DNA of 64,000 bases from NCBI GenBank assembly GCA_040757715.1, contig JBFLWS010000005.1, positions 124,001 through 188,000 on the forward strand, in the 5' to 3' direction. The translations under genes were made by a program, and so were the position numbers. Origin of the DNA: CAIMFV01 sp040757715 (GTDB lineage: Bacteria > Pseudomonadota > Alphaproteobacteria > Caulobacterales > Caulobacteraceae). Under the pieces are notes generated by a model, which did not search any database, had not been told where the DNA came from, and worked only from the letters and a program-made list of their open reading frames with translations. Shown here piece by piece: positions 43,240-51,217 of the stretch (positions are counted from its first letter, which is position 1; every line of letters begins with the position of its first letter).

Positions 43240-43343
43240 TGGGCGCCCTTCGCACGCGCTTCCCCTGCGGAACCCCCATCTGAAGTGCAGGTTTTTGCTT
43301 CGCAGCGCTTTTCCCCGTCGAAAAGCGACCTTAAACAGAGGGT

Positions 43344-44345
43344 ATGAGCACCCTGACCGACGCCTCCGATCTCCTCCTCGCCGCCGCCCCGGACAAGATG
43401 GTGTCCGCGCGTGAAGTCTTCGGCGTCGACAGCGACATGCAGGTGCCGGCCTTCTCCACCCCCGACAGCCACGTGCCGGAGCTCGACCCGGCCTATCGCT
43501 TCGACCCGCAGACGACGCTGGCCATCCTGGCCGGCTTCGCCTTTGATCGGCGGGTGATGGTGCAGGGCTATCACGGCACCGGCAAATCGACCCACATCGA
43601 GCAGGTGGCGGCGCGGCTGAACTGGCCCCTGGTGCGGGTGAACCTCGACAGCCACGTCTCGCGTATCGACCTCGTGGGCAAGGACGCCATCGTGCTGAAG
43701 GACGGCCAGCAGGTGACCGAGTTCCGCGAAGGCATGCTGCCCTGGGCGCTGCAGCGGCCCATCGCCCTCGTGTTCGACGAATATGACGCGGGGCGCCCGG
43801 ACGTGATGTTCGTGATCCAGCGGGTGCTCGAGGTGCAGGGCAAGCTCACCCTGCTCGACCAGAACCGGGTGATCCGGCCGAACCCCTATTTCCGCCTCTT
43901 CGCCACCACCAACACCATCGGTCTTGGCGACACCACCGGCCTCTATCACGGCACCCAGCAGATCAATCAGGGCCAGATGGACCGCTGGTCCATCGTCACC
44001 ACCCTCAACTATCTCGCCCACGACGTGGAGGCCGAGATCGTGCTGGCCAAGTCGCCCAGCTACAACACCACCGAGGGCAAGCGCACCTTGAACGCTATGG
44101 TGCGGGTGGCCGACATGACCCGCAACGCCTTCATGAACGGCGACATCTCCACGGTGATGAGCCCGCGCACGGTGATCACCTGGGCCCAGAACGCCGAGAT
44201 CTTCGGCGGCGACATCGCGCTCGCCTTCCGGCTCACCTTCCTCAACAAGTGCGACGAGCTGGAGCGCCCCACCGTGGCCGAATTCTACCAGCGCGCCTTC
44301 GGCCAGGACCTGCCCGAAAGCGCCGCCCGGGTGAAGGTGGCGTAG
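43344..44345 (+). CDS. cobS: Cobaltochelatase subunit CobS
   Basis: CobS is the AAA+ ATPase subunit of the aerobic cobaltochelatase that inserts cobalt into the corrin ring. The 333-residue protein starts with SAREVFGVDSDMQVPAFS and has Walker A GYHGTGKST, Walker B LVFDEYDAG, and a sensor region TTNTIGLGDTTGLYHGTQQ. The usual partner cobT is not directly downstream: after 159 bp a collar protein begins. The gene appears complete. Confidence 0.95.
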   Translation: MSTLTDASDLLLAAAPDKMVSAREVFGVDSDMQVPAFSTPDSHVPELDPAYRFDPQTTLAILAGFAFDRRVMVQGYHGTGKSTHIEQVAARLNWPLVRVNLDSHVSRIDLVGKDAIVLKDGQQVTEFREGMLPWALQRPIALVFDEYDAGRPDVMFVIQRVLEVQGKLTLLDQNRVIRPNPYFRLFATTNTIGLGDTTGLYHGTQQINQGQMDRWSIVTTLNYLAHDVEAEIVLAKSPSYNTTEGKRTLNAMVRVADMTRNAFMNGDISTVMSPRTVITWAQNAEIFGGDIALAFRLTFLNKCDELERPTVAEFYQRAFGQDLPESAARVKVA

Positions 44346-44413
44346 GGGCCTGAACGGCGGGCTCCGCAACCTGAAACGCGGCGGCTCCAGCCGCTCCCGC
44401 GAACACGGTTAAT

Positions 44414-44485
44414 TTTCCCGCGAATGGTGCGCGTTCTCGTTTTCAACTCGTTTACAGAATGAATATTTCCCGCATATGGTGCGCG
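44414..44485 (+). promoter_or_regulatory. Paired direct repeats upstream of the collar-protein operon
   Basis: Two 20-bp copies, beginning TTTCCCGC and ending ATGGTGCGCG, lie at 44414-44433 and 44466-44485 and differ at two positions. Their starts are exactly 52 bp apart, about five helical turns, so a regulator could bind both on the same DNA face. The second copy ends 20 bp before the first collar gene. A regulatory role is inferred. Confidence 0.5.
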
Positions 44486-44504
44486 CATATCGCGGGGGGC
44501 GCAC

Positions 44505-45029
44505 ATGGAATGCTATCTGGGCGAGATCAGGATTGTGCCCTATGTGAAGGGTGCGCCGACAGTGGACGGCTGGCTTCCCTGCGACGGGCGCCTGCTTAGC
44601 ATCCAGCAGAATCAGGCGCTCTTTTCCCTGCTCGGCAATCGGTTTGGCGGGACCTACCCTCAGACTTTCGCCATCCCGGACTTGCGCGGGCGCACGCCGC
44701 TCGATGCCGCGGCGGATCATGCCTTGGGTACGTTCGGCGGCGTGGAGAATGTCACCCTTACGCCGGCGCAAATGCCCGCGCACACGCATAGCTTTAATGT
44801 CGTGTCGCAAACGGGGACGATTTCAGGGTTTCCAGGCAACCTCTACGCCAGCGCACCGGCAGGTTCTGAACTTTACGGATCCATTACGCCCGCCACCACC
44901 CAGTCGATGGCTGCGGACAATGTGACGGTCAGCGGCGCGAACCAGGCCCACAACAATATGCAGCCGTTCTTGGCGCTGGTCTTTTGCATCGCCACCAAAG
45001 GAAATTATCCGCCTCAGCCTATGGAGTGA
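44505..45029 (+). CDS. Tail-collar domain protein (microcystin-dependent-like), copy 1
   Basis: The 174-residue protein has a phage tail-collar fold: an N-terminal YLGEIRIVPYVKGAPTVDGWLPCDGRLLSIQQNQALFSLLGNRFGG block, IPDLRGRTP, then TLTPAQMPAHTHSF. The C-terminus ends NNMQPFLALVFCIATKGNYPPQ. There is no signal peptide. Similar proteins outside phages are called microcystin-dependent (MdpB-like) and are of unknown function. It is the first of three tandem paralogues. Confidence 0.82.
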   Translation: MECYLGEIRIVPYVKGAPTVDGWLPCDGRLLSIQQNQALFSLLGNRFGGTYPQTFAIPDLRGRTPLDAAADHALGTFGGVENVTLTPAQMPAHTHSFNVVSQTGTISGFPGNLYASAPAGSELYGSITPATTQSMAADNVTVSGANQAHNNMQPFLALVFCIATKGNYPPQPME

Positions 45030-45092
45030 CGGGCGCCGCCTTGAGTAACCGTTCGCCGCCATTGTTCGCCAAAGCCAGCCCAAGAGGTTGAA

Positions 45093-45629
45093 ATGGAACC
45101 CTATCTCGGTGAAATCCGAATGTTCGCCGGCCCCTACGCGCCGGAATATTGGTCGTTTTGCGACGGCTCCAAGGTGACGATTGCGGGCAATGAGGCGCTC
45201 TACTCCCTCATCGGCACGACCTATGGCGGCGATGGGGTGAATAACTTCGCCTTACCCGACCTGCGCGGTCGTGTCGCCATCGGCACGGGGCAGGGGGCGG
45301 GCCTGACCAATCGAACTTTGGGGCAGACCGGCGGCACGGAGGCGGTCGTGCTCACCGCCGCCCAATCTCCCGCGCACAACCATGCGCTCAATGCTTCCAC
45401 CGGCCCCGCGACGACGCAACAGGCGGGTGTTAATGTTGCTTTTGCGACGGTCCCTACCGGCGCGTTTCTTTATCCAAATCCGCCGAGCAAGGATCCGAGC
45501 AAATTGGGATCGCTCGCCGCAAGCACCGTGGGCGCCAGCGGCGGCTCCGCCGCCCATGACAATCTGATGCCGTATCTCAGCGTCAATTTCATTATTTGCC
45601 GCAACGGGATCTACCCGAGTTTCGACTAA
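45093..45629 (+). CDS. Tail-collar domain protein, copy 2
   Basis: The 178-residue protein repeats the architecture of copy 1: EPYLGEIRMFAGPYAPEYWSFCDG, YSLIGTTYGGDGVNNFALPDLRGRVAIGTGQG, then LTAAQSPAHNHAL and the end DNLMPYLSVNFIICRNGIYPSFD. The key motif LPDLRGR is intact. It starts 63 bp after copy 1 with GAGG before the start. Divergence from copy 1 is high, so the triplet is old rather than a recent duplication. Confidence 0.85.
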   Translation: MEPYLGEIRMFAGPYAPEYWSFCDGSKVTIAGNEALYSLIGTTYGGDGVNNFALPDLRGRVAIGTGQGAGLTNRTLGQTGGTEAVVLTAAQSPAHNHALNASTGPATTQQAGVNVAFATVPTGAFLYPNPPSKDPSKLGSLAASTVGASGGSAAHDNLMPYLSVNFIICRNGIYPSFD

Positions 45630-45657
45630 CCGGTAGTTCAGCAGAAAGGCTGTTAAG

Positions 45658-46221
45658 ATGACAGATGCATTCATCGGCGAGATCAGACTTTTCGCTATTA
45701 ATTATGCGCCTGAACTCTGGATGCGTTGTGACGGTTCGCTCTTGAACGTGGCGCAATATCAGGCGCTCTATTCTGTCATTCAAAATACTTACGGTGGAAC
45801 GTTTGGTAAGACGTTCAATCTGCCAAATTTCTTGGGCCGCAGCTGCGTCGGCGCGGGTCAGGGAACGGGACTGTCGCTCTACCGACCGGGGGACCACGGC
45901 GGCGAGACCTCGGTGACTCTCAATAGTCAACAAATGGCTGCGCACCAGCACACCATCCAGCATTACGGGGTTCCCTGGGGCCAAAAGACTGCCCAGCCCA
46001 TCGCCAGTTCTTATCTTGGGACTTACGATACTTCGCCGACGACCCACATCAACGTTTTCGCCCCGGGCTCGACGCCGCCGAGCGCAACATTGGCTGCCGC
46101 CACGATTTCCGTGGCAGGCGGCAATCCGAACGGCGCCACCGCCGCGCATGAAAATCAACAACCGTTCCAGGTGGTGAACTTCTTCATCTGCTACGACGGG
46201 GTCTATCCCGTTCGTCCATAA
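45658..46221 (+). CDS. Tail-collar domain protein, copy 3
   Basis: The 187-residue third paralogue has AFIGEIRLFAINYAPELWMRCDGSLLNVAQYQALYSVIQNTYGG, LPNFLGRSCVGAGQG and LNSQQMAAHQHTIQHY, ending QPFQVVNFFICYDGVYPVRP. It starts 28 bp after copy 2. The LPDLRGR motif is changed to LPNFLGR. A GNAT acetyltransferase follows 13 bp after the stop and completes the apparent operon. Confidence 0.85.
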   Translation: MTDAFIGEIRLFAINYAPELWMRCDGSLLNVAQYQALYSVIQNTYGGTFGKTFNLPNFLGRSCVGAGQGTGLSLYRPGDHGGETSVTLNSQQMAAHQHTIQHYGVPWGQKTAQPIASSYLGTYDTSPTTHINVFAPGSTPPSATLAAATISVAGGNPNGATAAHENQQPFQVVNFFICYDGVYPVRP

Positions 46222-46234
46222 GGGCGGTGCTGCC

Positions 46235-46732
46235 GTGTGCGGCGCGAAGGGAGACGAAGTTCAGCTGCGCGAGGAGACGCCTGACGACGAAGGCTTTGTC
46301 GAGCGACTCTATGCGTCGATCCGTCGGGGCGAGTTCGAAGCGTTGGGCTGGCCCGAGACGGCGCTGACGGCCTTCCTGTACGATCAGCACCGAATGCAGC
46401 GGCGGCATTACTGGGCCCATTACCAGCCGGCGCGGTTCTCCATCGTGGAGCAGGCGGGGGCGCCGGTCGGGCGGCTCTACCTGCATCTGGGGCTGGAGGA
46501 GATCCGCCTCATCGACATCTCGCTGATCGAGCGCGCGCGCGGAGCCGGCCTGGGCGGCGCACTCGTCCGGTCGGTGATGGACGAGGCGGCGGCCAGCGGA
46601 CGACGGGTGAGCCTCCATGTGGACGCCGGCAATCCGGCGCGCCGGCTCTATCAACGGCTTGGGTTCGAGGCCGTCGGCGCGAGCTCAGGACCGTCCGTGC
46701 ACATGCTGTGGGCCGCCTCTCACCCCTCGTAG
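46235..46732 (+). CDS. GNAT family N-acetyltransferase
   Basis: The 165-residue protein has the acetyl-CoA fold: VQLREETPDDEGFVERLYASIR at the start, PVGRLYLHLGLEEIRLIDISLIERARGAGLGGALVRSVM (P-loop with RGAGLGG) and NPARRLYQRLGFEAVG. It probably starts at GTG 46235, 13 bp after the last collar gene, and its end overlaps the convergent nitroreductase by 13 bp. GNAT genes next to collar triplets recur in other bacteria as I recall; acetylation of the collar proteins is speculation. Confidence 0.85.
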   Translation: MCGAKGDEVQLREETPDDEGFVERLYASIRRGEFEALGWPETALTAFLYDQHRMQRRHYWAHYQPARFSIVEQAGAPVGRLYLHLGLEEIRLIDISLIERARGAGLGGALVRSVMDEAAASGRRVSLHVDAGNPARRLYQRLGFEAVGASSGPSVHMLWAASHPS

Positions 46733-47325
46733 CGGCTGACGAGGCTGGCGAGGTCGGGGCGGGCGCGCTCTAGCGGCGGCTCGGCGGGCGTTCCCAAGTG
46801 GATGAAGCCGGCCAGCTTCTCGCCCCCGCCGACGCCGATGAGGGCGAGGGCCCTCGCATCATAGGCGTACCAGTCAGTGATCCAGTTGGCGCCGAACCCC
46901 ATGGCCTCGGCGGCGATAAGGAGTGTCATGCACACGGCCCCCGCCGACAGCTCCTGCTCCCATAGCGGAATAGGCGCCTCCACCGGGCGCGAGATCACGG
47001 CGATCGTCAGGGGCGGGGCGGCGAGCTTCGCCAGCGTCGCCTTGGCCTTCACCGGGTCGGCCTGTTCGGCGGCCAGGTGCTTCAGCTTCTCCACCAGCTT
47101 GGCCTTGGCCGCGCCGGCGAGGATCAGGAACCGCCAGGGGGCGAGCTTGCCATGATCGGGCACCCGCGCGGCGAGGGTGAGCAGCTGGTCGAGCTCTGCC
47201 TCGCTCGGTCCCGGCGCGTGAAGCGTCTGAGCGCTGGAGGACCGTCGGCGGGCCAGCAACGCCAAGGCGTCCGGCGAGGCGGCGGGCGGCAGGGCCTGGC
47301 CGAATTCAGGGGCGGGAAGTTTCAT
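46720..47325 (-). CDS. Nitroreductase family protein
   Basis: The 201-residue protein has ALLARRRSSSAQTL (FMN-phosphate contact), AARVPDHGKLAPWRFLIL and AEAMGFGANWITDW, which mark the YdjA-like small nitroreductase subfamily. The C-terminus IHLGTPAEPPLERARPDLASLV is also typical. The ATG at 47325 is chosen; the frame is open further upstream. It is divergent from the nudix gene. Confidence 0.88.
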   Translation of the reverse strand: MKLPAPEFGQALPPAASPDALALLARRRSSSAQTLHAPGPSEAELDQLLTLAARVPDHGKLAPWRFLILAGAAKAKLVEKLKHLAAEQADPVKAKATLAKLAAPPLTIAVISRPVEAPIPLWEQELSAGAVCMTLLIAAEAMGFGANWITDWYAYDARALALIGVGGGEKLAGFIHLGTPAEPPLERARPDLASLVSRYEG

Positions 47326-47404
47326 GGCCAAGGCTCCAGCACGCATCGCAGTCGACATCGCCAGCGGCTATAGGCTTTCCCCATCCGCCAAGCCAGGAGC
47401 CTTC

Positions 47405-48028
47405 GTGACTCAATCTTCGCCTCCGCCCGCGTGGCTGGCCCCGCAAGGCGCCGTCTGGCGCACCCACGCCCGCCAGCGCATCCACGACAATCCTTATTTC
47501 GCCGTGGAAGTGGACGAGGCCACCGCCCCCACCGGCGCGGCGTCCACCTATTATGTGCAGCGTTACAAGAACCTCGCCGTGGGGGCCCTGCCCCTGCACG
47601 AGGACGGCACGGTGACCCTGGTGGGGCAGTGGCGCTATCCCCTCAATGAGTACAGCTGGGAGATCCCCGAGGGTGGCGTGCCCGAGGGCGAGACGGCCCT
47701 CGACGGCGCGAGGCGCGAGCTGGCTGAAGAGGCCGGGCTCACCGCCGAGCACTGGCGCGAGGTGCTGTGGATGGACCTCTCCAACGCCTCCTCCGACGAG
47801 CGGGCGGTGGGGTTCCTGGCCACCAATCTCGCCCCCGCGCCCCGGGCCCCGGACGAGACCGAGGACTTGGCCATCGTGCGCGTGCCCTTTATGGAGGCCC
47901 TCGATCAGGCGCTTTTGGGTCGAATCCGCGATTCGATTACAGTGGCGATGCTGCTTCGGGTGCACCATATGGCCCTGAAGGGCGAGCTGGAGGCGGGTCT
48001 GGCCAAAGCGGTGCTGGGCGCGCTCTGA
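47405..48028 (+). CDS. NUDIX hydrolase
   Basis: The nudix box is GGVPEGETALDGARRELAEEAGL, intact. Upstream YYVQRYKNLAVGALPLHEDGTVTLVGQWRYPLNEYSWEIPEGG resembles ADP-ribose pyrophosphatases, so a nucleoside-diphosphate-sugar substrate is likely. The GTG at 47405 has AGGAG 7 bp upstream and is preferred over ATG 47324, which would overlap the divergent gene's start. The protein has 207 residues. cysE follows 19 bp after it. Confidence 0.88.
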   Translation: MTQSSPPPAWLAPQGAVWRTHARQRIHDNPYFAVEVDEATAPTGAASTYYVQRYKNLAVGALPLHEDGTVTLVGQWRYPLNEYSWEIPEGGVPEGETALDGARRELAEEAGLTAEHWREVLWMDLSNASSDERAVGFLATNLAPAPRAPDETEDLAIVRVPFMEALDQALLGRIRDSITVAMLLRVHHMALKGELEAGLAKAVLGAL

Positions 48029-48047
48029 AGTCGAAAGGCGACGTTGC

Positions 48048-48884
48048 ATGGCCAAGACCTTGGAAGTGGTGGTGGATAATCCCCCGACCCCGCCCACCGT
48101 GTGGGAGTCGCTGCGACGCGAGGCCGCCGCGGCCGCCGGCGCGGAGCCGGCTCTCGCCAGTCTCTTGCACGCCGTCATCCTGGTGCATCGCGACCTGATG
48201 GACGTCATGGCCTACCAGCTCGGGCGCAAGCTCGGCGACGGCGAGCTGAACCCCATGACCCTGCGCGAGATCTGCAACGAGGCCTACGACGCCGACCCCT
48301 CCCTCGCCGAGACGGTGGAGGCGGACCTGCGCGCCGTGGTGGAGCGCGACGCCGCCTGCCGCGGCTATCTGCAGCCCATGCTGTTCTTCAAGGGCTTCCT
48401 CGCCCTGCAGACCCACCGCGTGGCGCACCAGCTGTGGAAGGAGGGGCGCGAGACCCTGGCCTTCCACCTGCAAAGCAAGTCCTCCGAGCTGTTCCAGGTG
48501 GATATCCACCCCTCCGCCCCCTTCGGCCGCGGCGTCTTCATCGACCACGGCACCGGCATCGTGGTGGGGGAGACCGCTAGCGTGGGGGACAATGTCTCCA
48601 TGCTGCAAAGCGTGACCCTCGGCGGCACTGGCAAGGCCGGCGGCGATCGCCACCCCAAGATCGGCAACGGCGTCTTGATCGGGGCCGGGGCCAAGGTGCT
48701 GGGCAATATCAATGTGGGCGACGACGCCAAGATCGCCTCGGGCTCGGTGGTGCTGCGCGAAGTGCCCGCTGGCTGCACCGCCGCCGGGGTGCCCGCGCGC
48801 CTGGTCAACTGCGTGCCCTGCCAGGCGCCGGGGGTGACCATGGACCAGTCCCTGGTGGACGCCGCCTACGACTATGTGATCTGA
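48048..48884 (+). CDS. cysE: Serine O-acetyltransferase
   Basis: CysE makes O-acetylserine for cysteine synthesis. The 278-residue protein has the N-terminal helical domain (LHAVILVHRDLMDVMAYQLGRKLG; RGYLQPMLFFKGFLALQTHRVAHQLW) and a left-handed hexapeptide-repeat domain with DIHPSAPFGRGVFIDHGTGIVVGETA and SVTLGGTGKAGGDRHPKIG. The Asp-His acceptor site is FIDHGTG. It follows the nudix gene by 19 bp and precedes a DUF3126 gene, an alphaproteobacterial arrangement. Confidence 0.96.
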   Translation: MAKTLEVVVDNPPTPPTVWESLRREAAAAAGAEPALASLLHAVILVHRDLMDVMAYQLGRKLGDGELNPMTLREICNEAYDADPSLAETVEADLRAVVERDAACRGYLQPMLFFKGFLALQTHRVAHQLWKEGRETLAFHLQSKSSELFQVDIHPSAPFGRGVFIDHGTGIVVGETASVGDNVSMLQSVTLGGTGKAGGDRHPKIGNGVLIGAGAKVLGNINVGDDAKIASGSVVLREVPAGCTAAGVPARLVNCVPCQAPGVTMDQSLVDAAYDYVI

Positions 48885-48959
48885 GCGCAAAAAACCGTTC
48901 GCCTCGTCTCGGCGGATATTCTAGGGTCCGCCCCATTCCGGGTTGGGAGTCGACGGTTC

Positions 48960-49166
48960 GTGAACGACAACGACATCAAGCGCATCGAGAGCCACCTGCG
49001 CCGCACCTTCGGCGCCAAGGGCATCGTCTTGAAGCCGCGTCCGAAGCAGAAGGACTCCGCCGAGGTCTATATCGGCGAAGAGTTCGTCGGCGTGGTCTAT
49101 CAGGATGAGGACGAGGACGGCTCGTTCATGTTCGAAATGGCCATCCTGGGCGAAGACCTGGACTGA
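48960..49166 (+). CDS. DUF3126 family protein
   Basis: The 68-residue protein has MNDNDIKRIESHLRRTFGAKGIVL, RPKQKDSAEVYIGEEFVGVVYQDEDEDGSF and FEMAILGEDLD, matching DUF3126, a small alphaproteobacterial family often found next to cysE. It starts at GTG 48960 with GGGAG upstream. No function is known. It lies 75 bp after cysE. Confidence 0.88.
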   Translation: MNDNDIKRIESHLRRTFGAKGIVLKPRPKQKDSAEVYIGEEFVGVVYQDEDEDGSFMFEMAILGEDLD

Positions 49167-49210
49167 GCGGCGGGGCGCCGCGCCACTGAGCTGTGATTTA
49201 ATCCGCTCAA

Positions 49211-49300
49211 TCCCGCCGAAAGGCGGGACCTAGGTCTGTTCAGGAAACGCTGAGCTGGAAGGCGCAATCTTCAAGCTGGAAAGCCCTAGGTCCCGGCTGC
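49211..49300 (+). repeat. CCTAGG-type repeat, family B, interrupted by an IS remnant
   Basis: TCCCGCCGAAAGGCGGGACCTAGG, then a middle GCAATCTTCAAGCTGGAAAG segment and CCCTAGGTCCCGGCTGC, closely match the copy at 19663. The right half (GGGTTTTACGG...GGGGAGACCGTCCCGAGGCCC) resumes at about 49834, after the IS remnant, and the uninterrupted join is seen at 51435-51530. Confidence 0.75.
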
Positions 49301-49825
49301 CGCCCATAGGCGCTAAGTTAAGGGCGGGATGGATTGGTGGGTTCGTCTTCGCGGCGGTTCGGCGAGGCGTCTTCGTAGGCGTGCGGCGTGGGCGCAGAGC
49401 CGCCCGATGGAGATGTGTCTGAGCACCGCGTGGAGGAGGCCTGCAAGCAGCAGCTTGGTGATGCGCCAGAGCGATGGCGGTCTTGCCGACGGCTCAGGGG
49501 GGAGGGTCCCGGAACACCGGGCTGAAGTCCTCGATCAAGAGGGCGGCGATCAGATGCGAGAAGATCCAGGCTCGGGCCAGGTCCTTATCGTGGGCGGGCA
49601 AGCGATCCAGCCGCAGGAGGCTCTTCAATCGCTTGAAGGCCAGCTCGATGCGCCACCTGAGCCGGTAGAGTTCGCCCAGTTGCTCGGCGCCGACCCGGTG
49701 GCGATCGACTGCTCGATGCGCGAGGCGACCGCCGCCCAGTCCTGCTCTTGGATGCTCAGAATCATCCAAAGCTTGAATCACAACCGCCACCACCAGGGAA
49801 TCCCTTAACTTAGCGCCTATGGGCG
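49301..49825 (-). mobile_element. IS4-family insertion sequence remnant (internally deleted)
   Basis: Perfect 24-bp inverted repeats (CGCCCATAGGCGCTAAG and onwards) lie at 49301-49324 and 49802-49825, bounding a 525-bp element. The interior codes only the C-terminal part of an IS4-type DDE transposase (see pseudogene). The element lacks the catalytic N-terminal part, so it is non-autonomous and resembles a MITE made by internal deletion. No clear target duplication is seen. It sits inside a family B repeat copy. Confidence 0.8.
49313..49695 (-). pseudogene. IS4-type transposase C-terminal fragment with frameshift
   Basis: On the minus strand the frame reads GELYRLRWRIELAFKRLKSLL, then RLPAHDKDLARAWIFSHLIAALLIEDF, which is the conserved YREK-like region and tail of IS4-family transposases. 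It stops after DPPP at 49494, but shifting one base in a seven-C run continues SLWRITKLLLAGLLHAVLRHI and ends at a TAG in the inverted repeat. So the fragment is frameshifted as well as lacking its N-terminus and catalytic domain. Confidence 0.75.
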
Positions 49826-50251
49826 AAAGCCGGGGTTTTACGGAAGTGGGGAGACCGTCCCGAGGCCCCAACCCTCCGCAACTCGATCTTATCCGGATGA
49901 GATCGCGACGCTGAAGCCTGGGTCCTCGCAATAAATGCGAGGATGACAGAAAAGGGCGCGAACTTTCCGGGGAAAGCGCGTGAACCAACGTCAGCATCAA
50001 TAAGCAGACGTCCAGAATGTCGGCGAAGGGCGGATACTCACCGTCAACGGGCTGCACCACGCCGGTGCGCAGTGCTGCCGTAGCCGACGCGCAAATCGAG
50101 TGGTGAGCCGAAATCTCCTCAGAGGGTCTGTTCGCTCTGCCTTGCCCAGCAGAGTTGCACGGACGATCGCCATCACCGATAGTCGCAATTACAGGGCTAG
50201 TGGCCGGGCGCGGCCGTCAAGCCCAGGCGGGGCAACCGGAGGGGGCGCGTC
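49826..50251 (+). other. Gene-free repeat-bearing region
   Basis: This 426-bp gap holds the right half of the family B repeat (about 49834-49870) and one arm of a family C element (TGGGTCCTCGC...GCGAGGATGAC, about 49918-49945). No ORF with family resemblance was seen. A promoter for the following exported peptidase gene is expected in the last 100 bp. Confidence 0.7.
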
Positions 50252-51217
50252 GTGTTCAAGTCGCAATTTTTGCGGGCTGCGGTGCTCGCGGCTTCGATGG
50301 GCCTGTTCTGGATGGTGGGCCAGGCGAAAGCGGCCGAGGCTGTCCGCTCCGAACAGGGCGACAAGCGCCTGCACGTTCATTTGGTGGATCTGAGCCCCAA
50401 GTTCCTCGACTTCTGGGCGGCCGCGAAGGACGAACGCGATCCGGATCGGCGATACGCGCTCTGGAAGGAGAAGTACGGCTTCGCCGCCGTACCGCCGGGG
50501 CCGCAGGGCGAGGAGATCGCGCGCAAGCTGCTGGCGAGCGCCTGGAACAAATACCCGGCGGCGTTGGAGACAATCCGCGCGGGCGCTTCGGCGATGCGTC
50601 CGGATGCGCTCAGCACCCTTCGCAAGGTCGCCGAGGTGCTCCGTCCGGACCAACCCCTGACCGTAAAGGTCGTGACTTACGTTGGTGCGTTCGAAGGCAA
50701 CGCCTTCAGCCTCTCCCAGGACGGTACGCCTGTTGTCGCTGTTCCGCTGGAGATGAGCCCCGAAGAGCGCGACAGGGTGTTCCCGCACGAGATGACCCAC
50801 GCGGTCCACATGGTGATCGCGCATCTGTCCGGCGGCTGGGAGCGCACCATCGGCACGACCGCCTTTCAGGAAGGCTTGGCTGTCGAGGTGGCGCGCGAGG
50901 TGAACGGCGGCGGCGACGTGCGCCACTTCATCGAGTACTCCCCGGGCTGGTACGACAAGGCCCTGGCCCGCAAGCGTGAGATCCTCGAAGGCGTGCTGCC
51001 TTATCTGGACAACAAGGACGGTCAGACGGTCTTCCGTTTCACCATGGGCGCGGGGGCGACGGGCCTTGAGCGCGAGGCCTATTTCGTGGGCTATCAGGTG
51101 ATGGAGCGCCTGCACGCCAAGGGCATGAGCTGGGCGGAGATCGCCCGGGTCCCCGAGGACAAGATGCCCGGCCTCGTCCGCACCGCCATTCAGGAGATGC
51201 TCGCCGAAGCACGGTGA
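50252..51217 (+). CDS. Exported zinc-metallopeptidase-like protein (HExxH, gluzincin-like)
   Basis: The 321-residue protein has an N-terminal signal (LRAAVLAASMGLFWMVGQAKA, cleaved near AKAAEA), then a domain with the zincin motif HEMTHAVH and, about 30 residues later, EGLAVEVAREV supplying the third ligand as glutamate. The end region has EAYFVGYQVMERLHAKGMSW and resembles the C-terminal helical part of DUF2268-like or M48/M1-type peptidases. Translation starts at GTG 50252. No family name is certain. It is predicted periplasmic or secreted. Confidence 0.7.
   Translation: MFKSQFLRAAVLAASMGLFWMVGQAKAAEAVRSEQGDKRLHVHLVDLSPKFLDFWAAAKDERDPDRRYALWKEKYGFAAVPPGPQGEEIARKLLASAWNKYPAALETIRAGASAMRPDALSTLRKVAEVLRPDQPLTVKVVTYVGAFEGNAFSLSQDGTPVVAVPLEMSPEERDRVFPHEMTHAVHMVIAHLSGGWERTIGTTAFQEGLAVEVAREVNGGGDVRHFIEYSPGWYDKALARKREILEGVLPYLDNKDGQTVFRFTMGAGATGLEREAYFVGYQVMERLHAKGMSWAEIARVPEDKMPGLVRTAIQEMLAEAR

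Noticed and set aside
44505..46221. Collar genes as a prophage remnant
   Set aside because: No capsid, portal, terminase, tail tube or integrase genes lie nearby and the flanks are housekeeping genes; the known non-phage collar family fits better.
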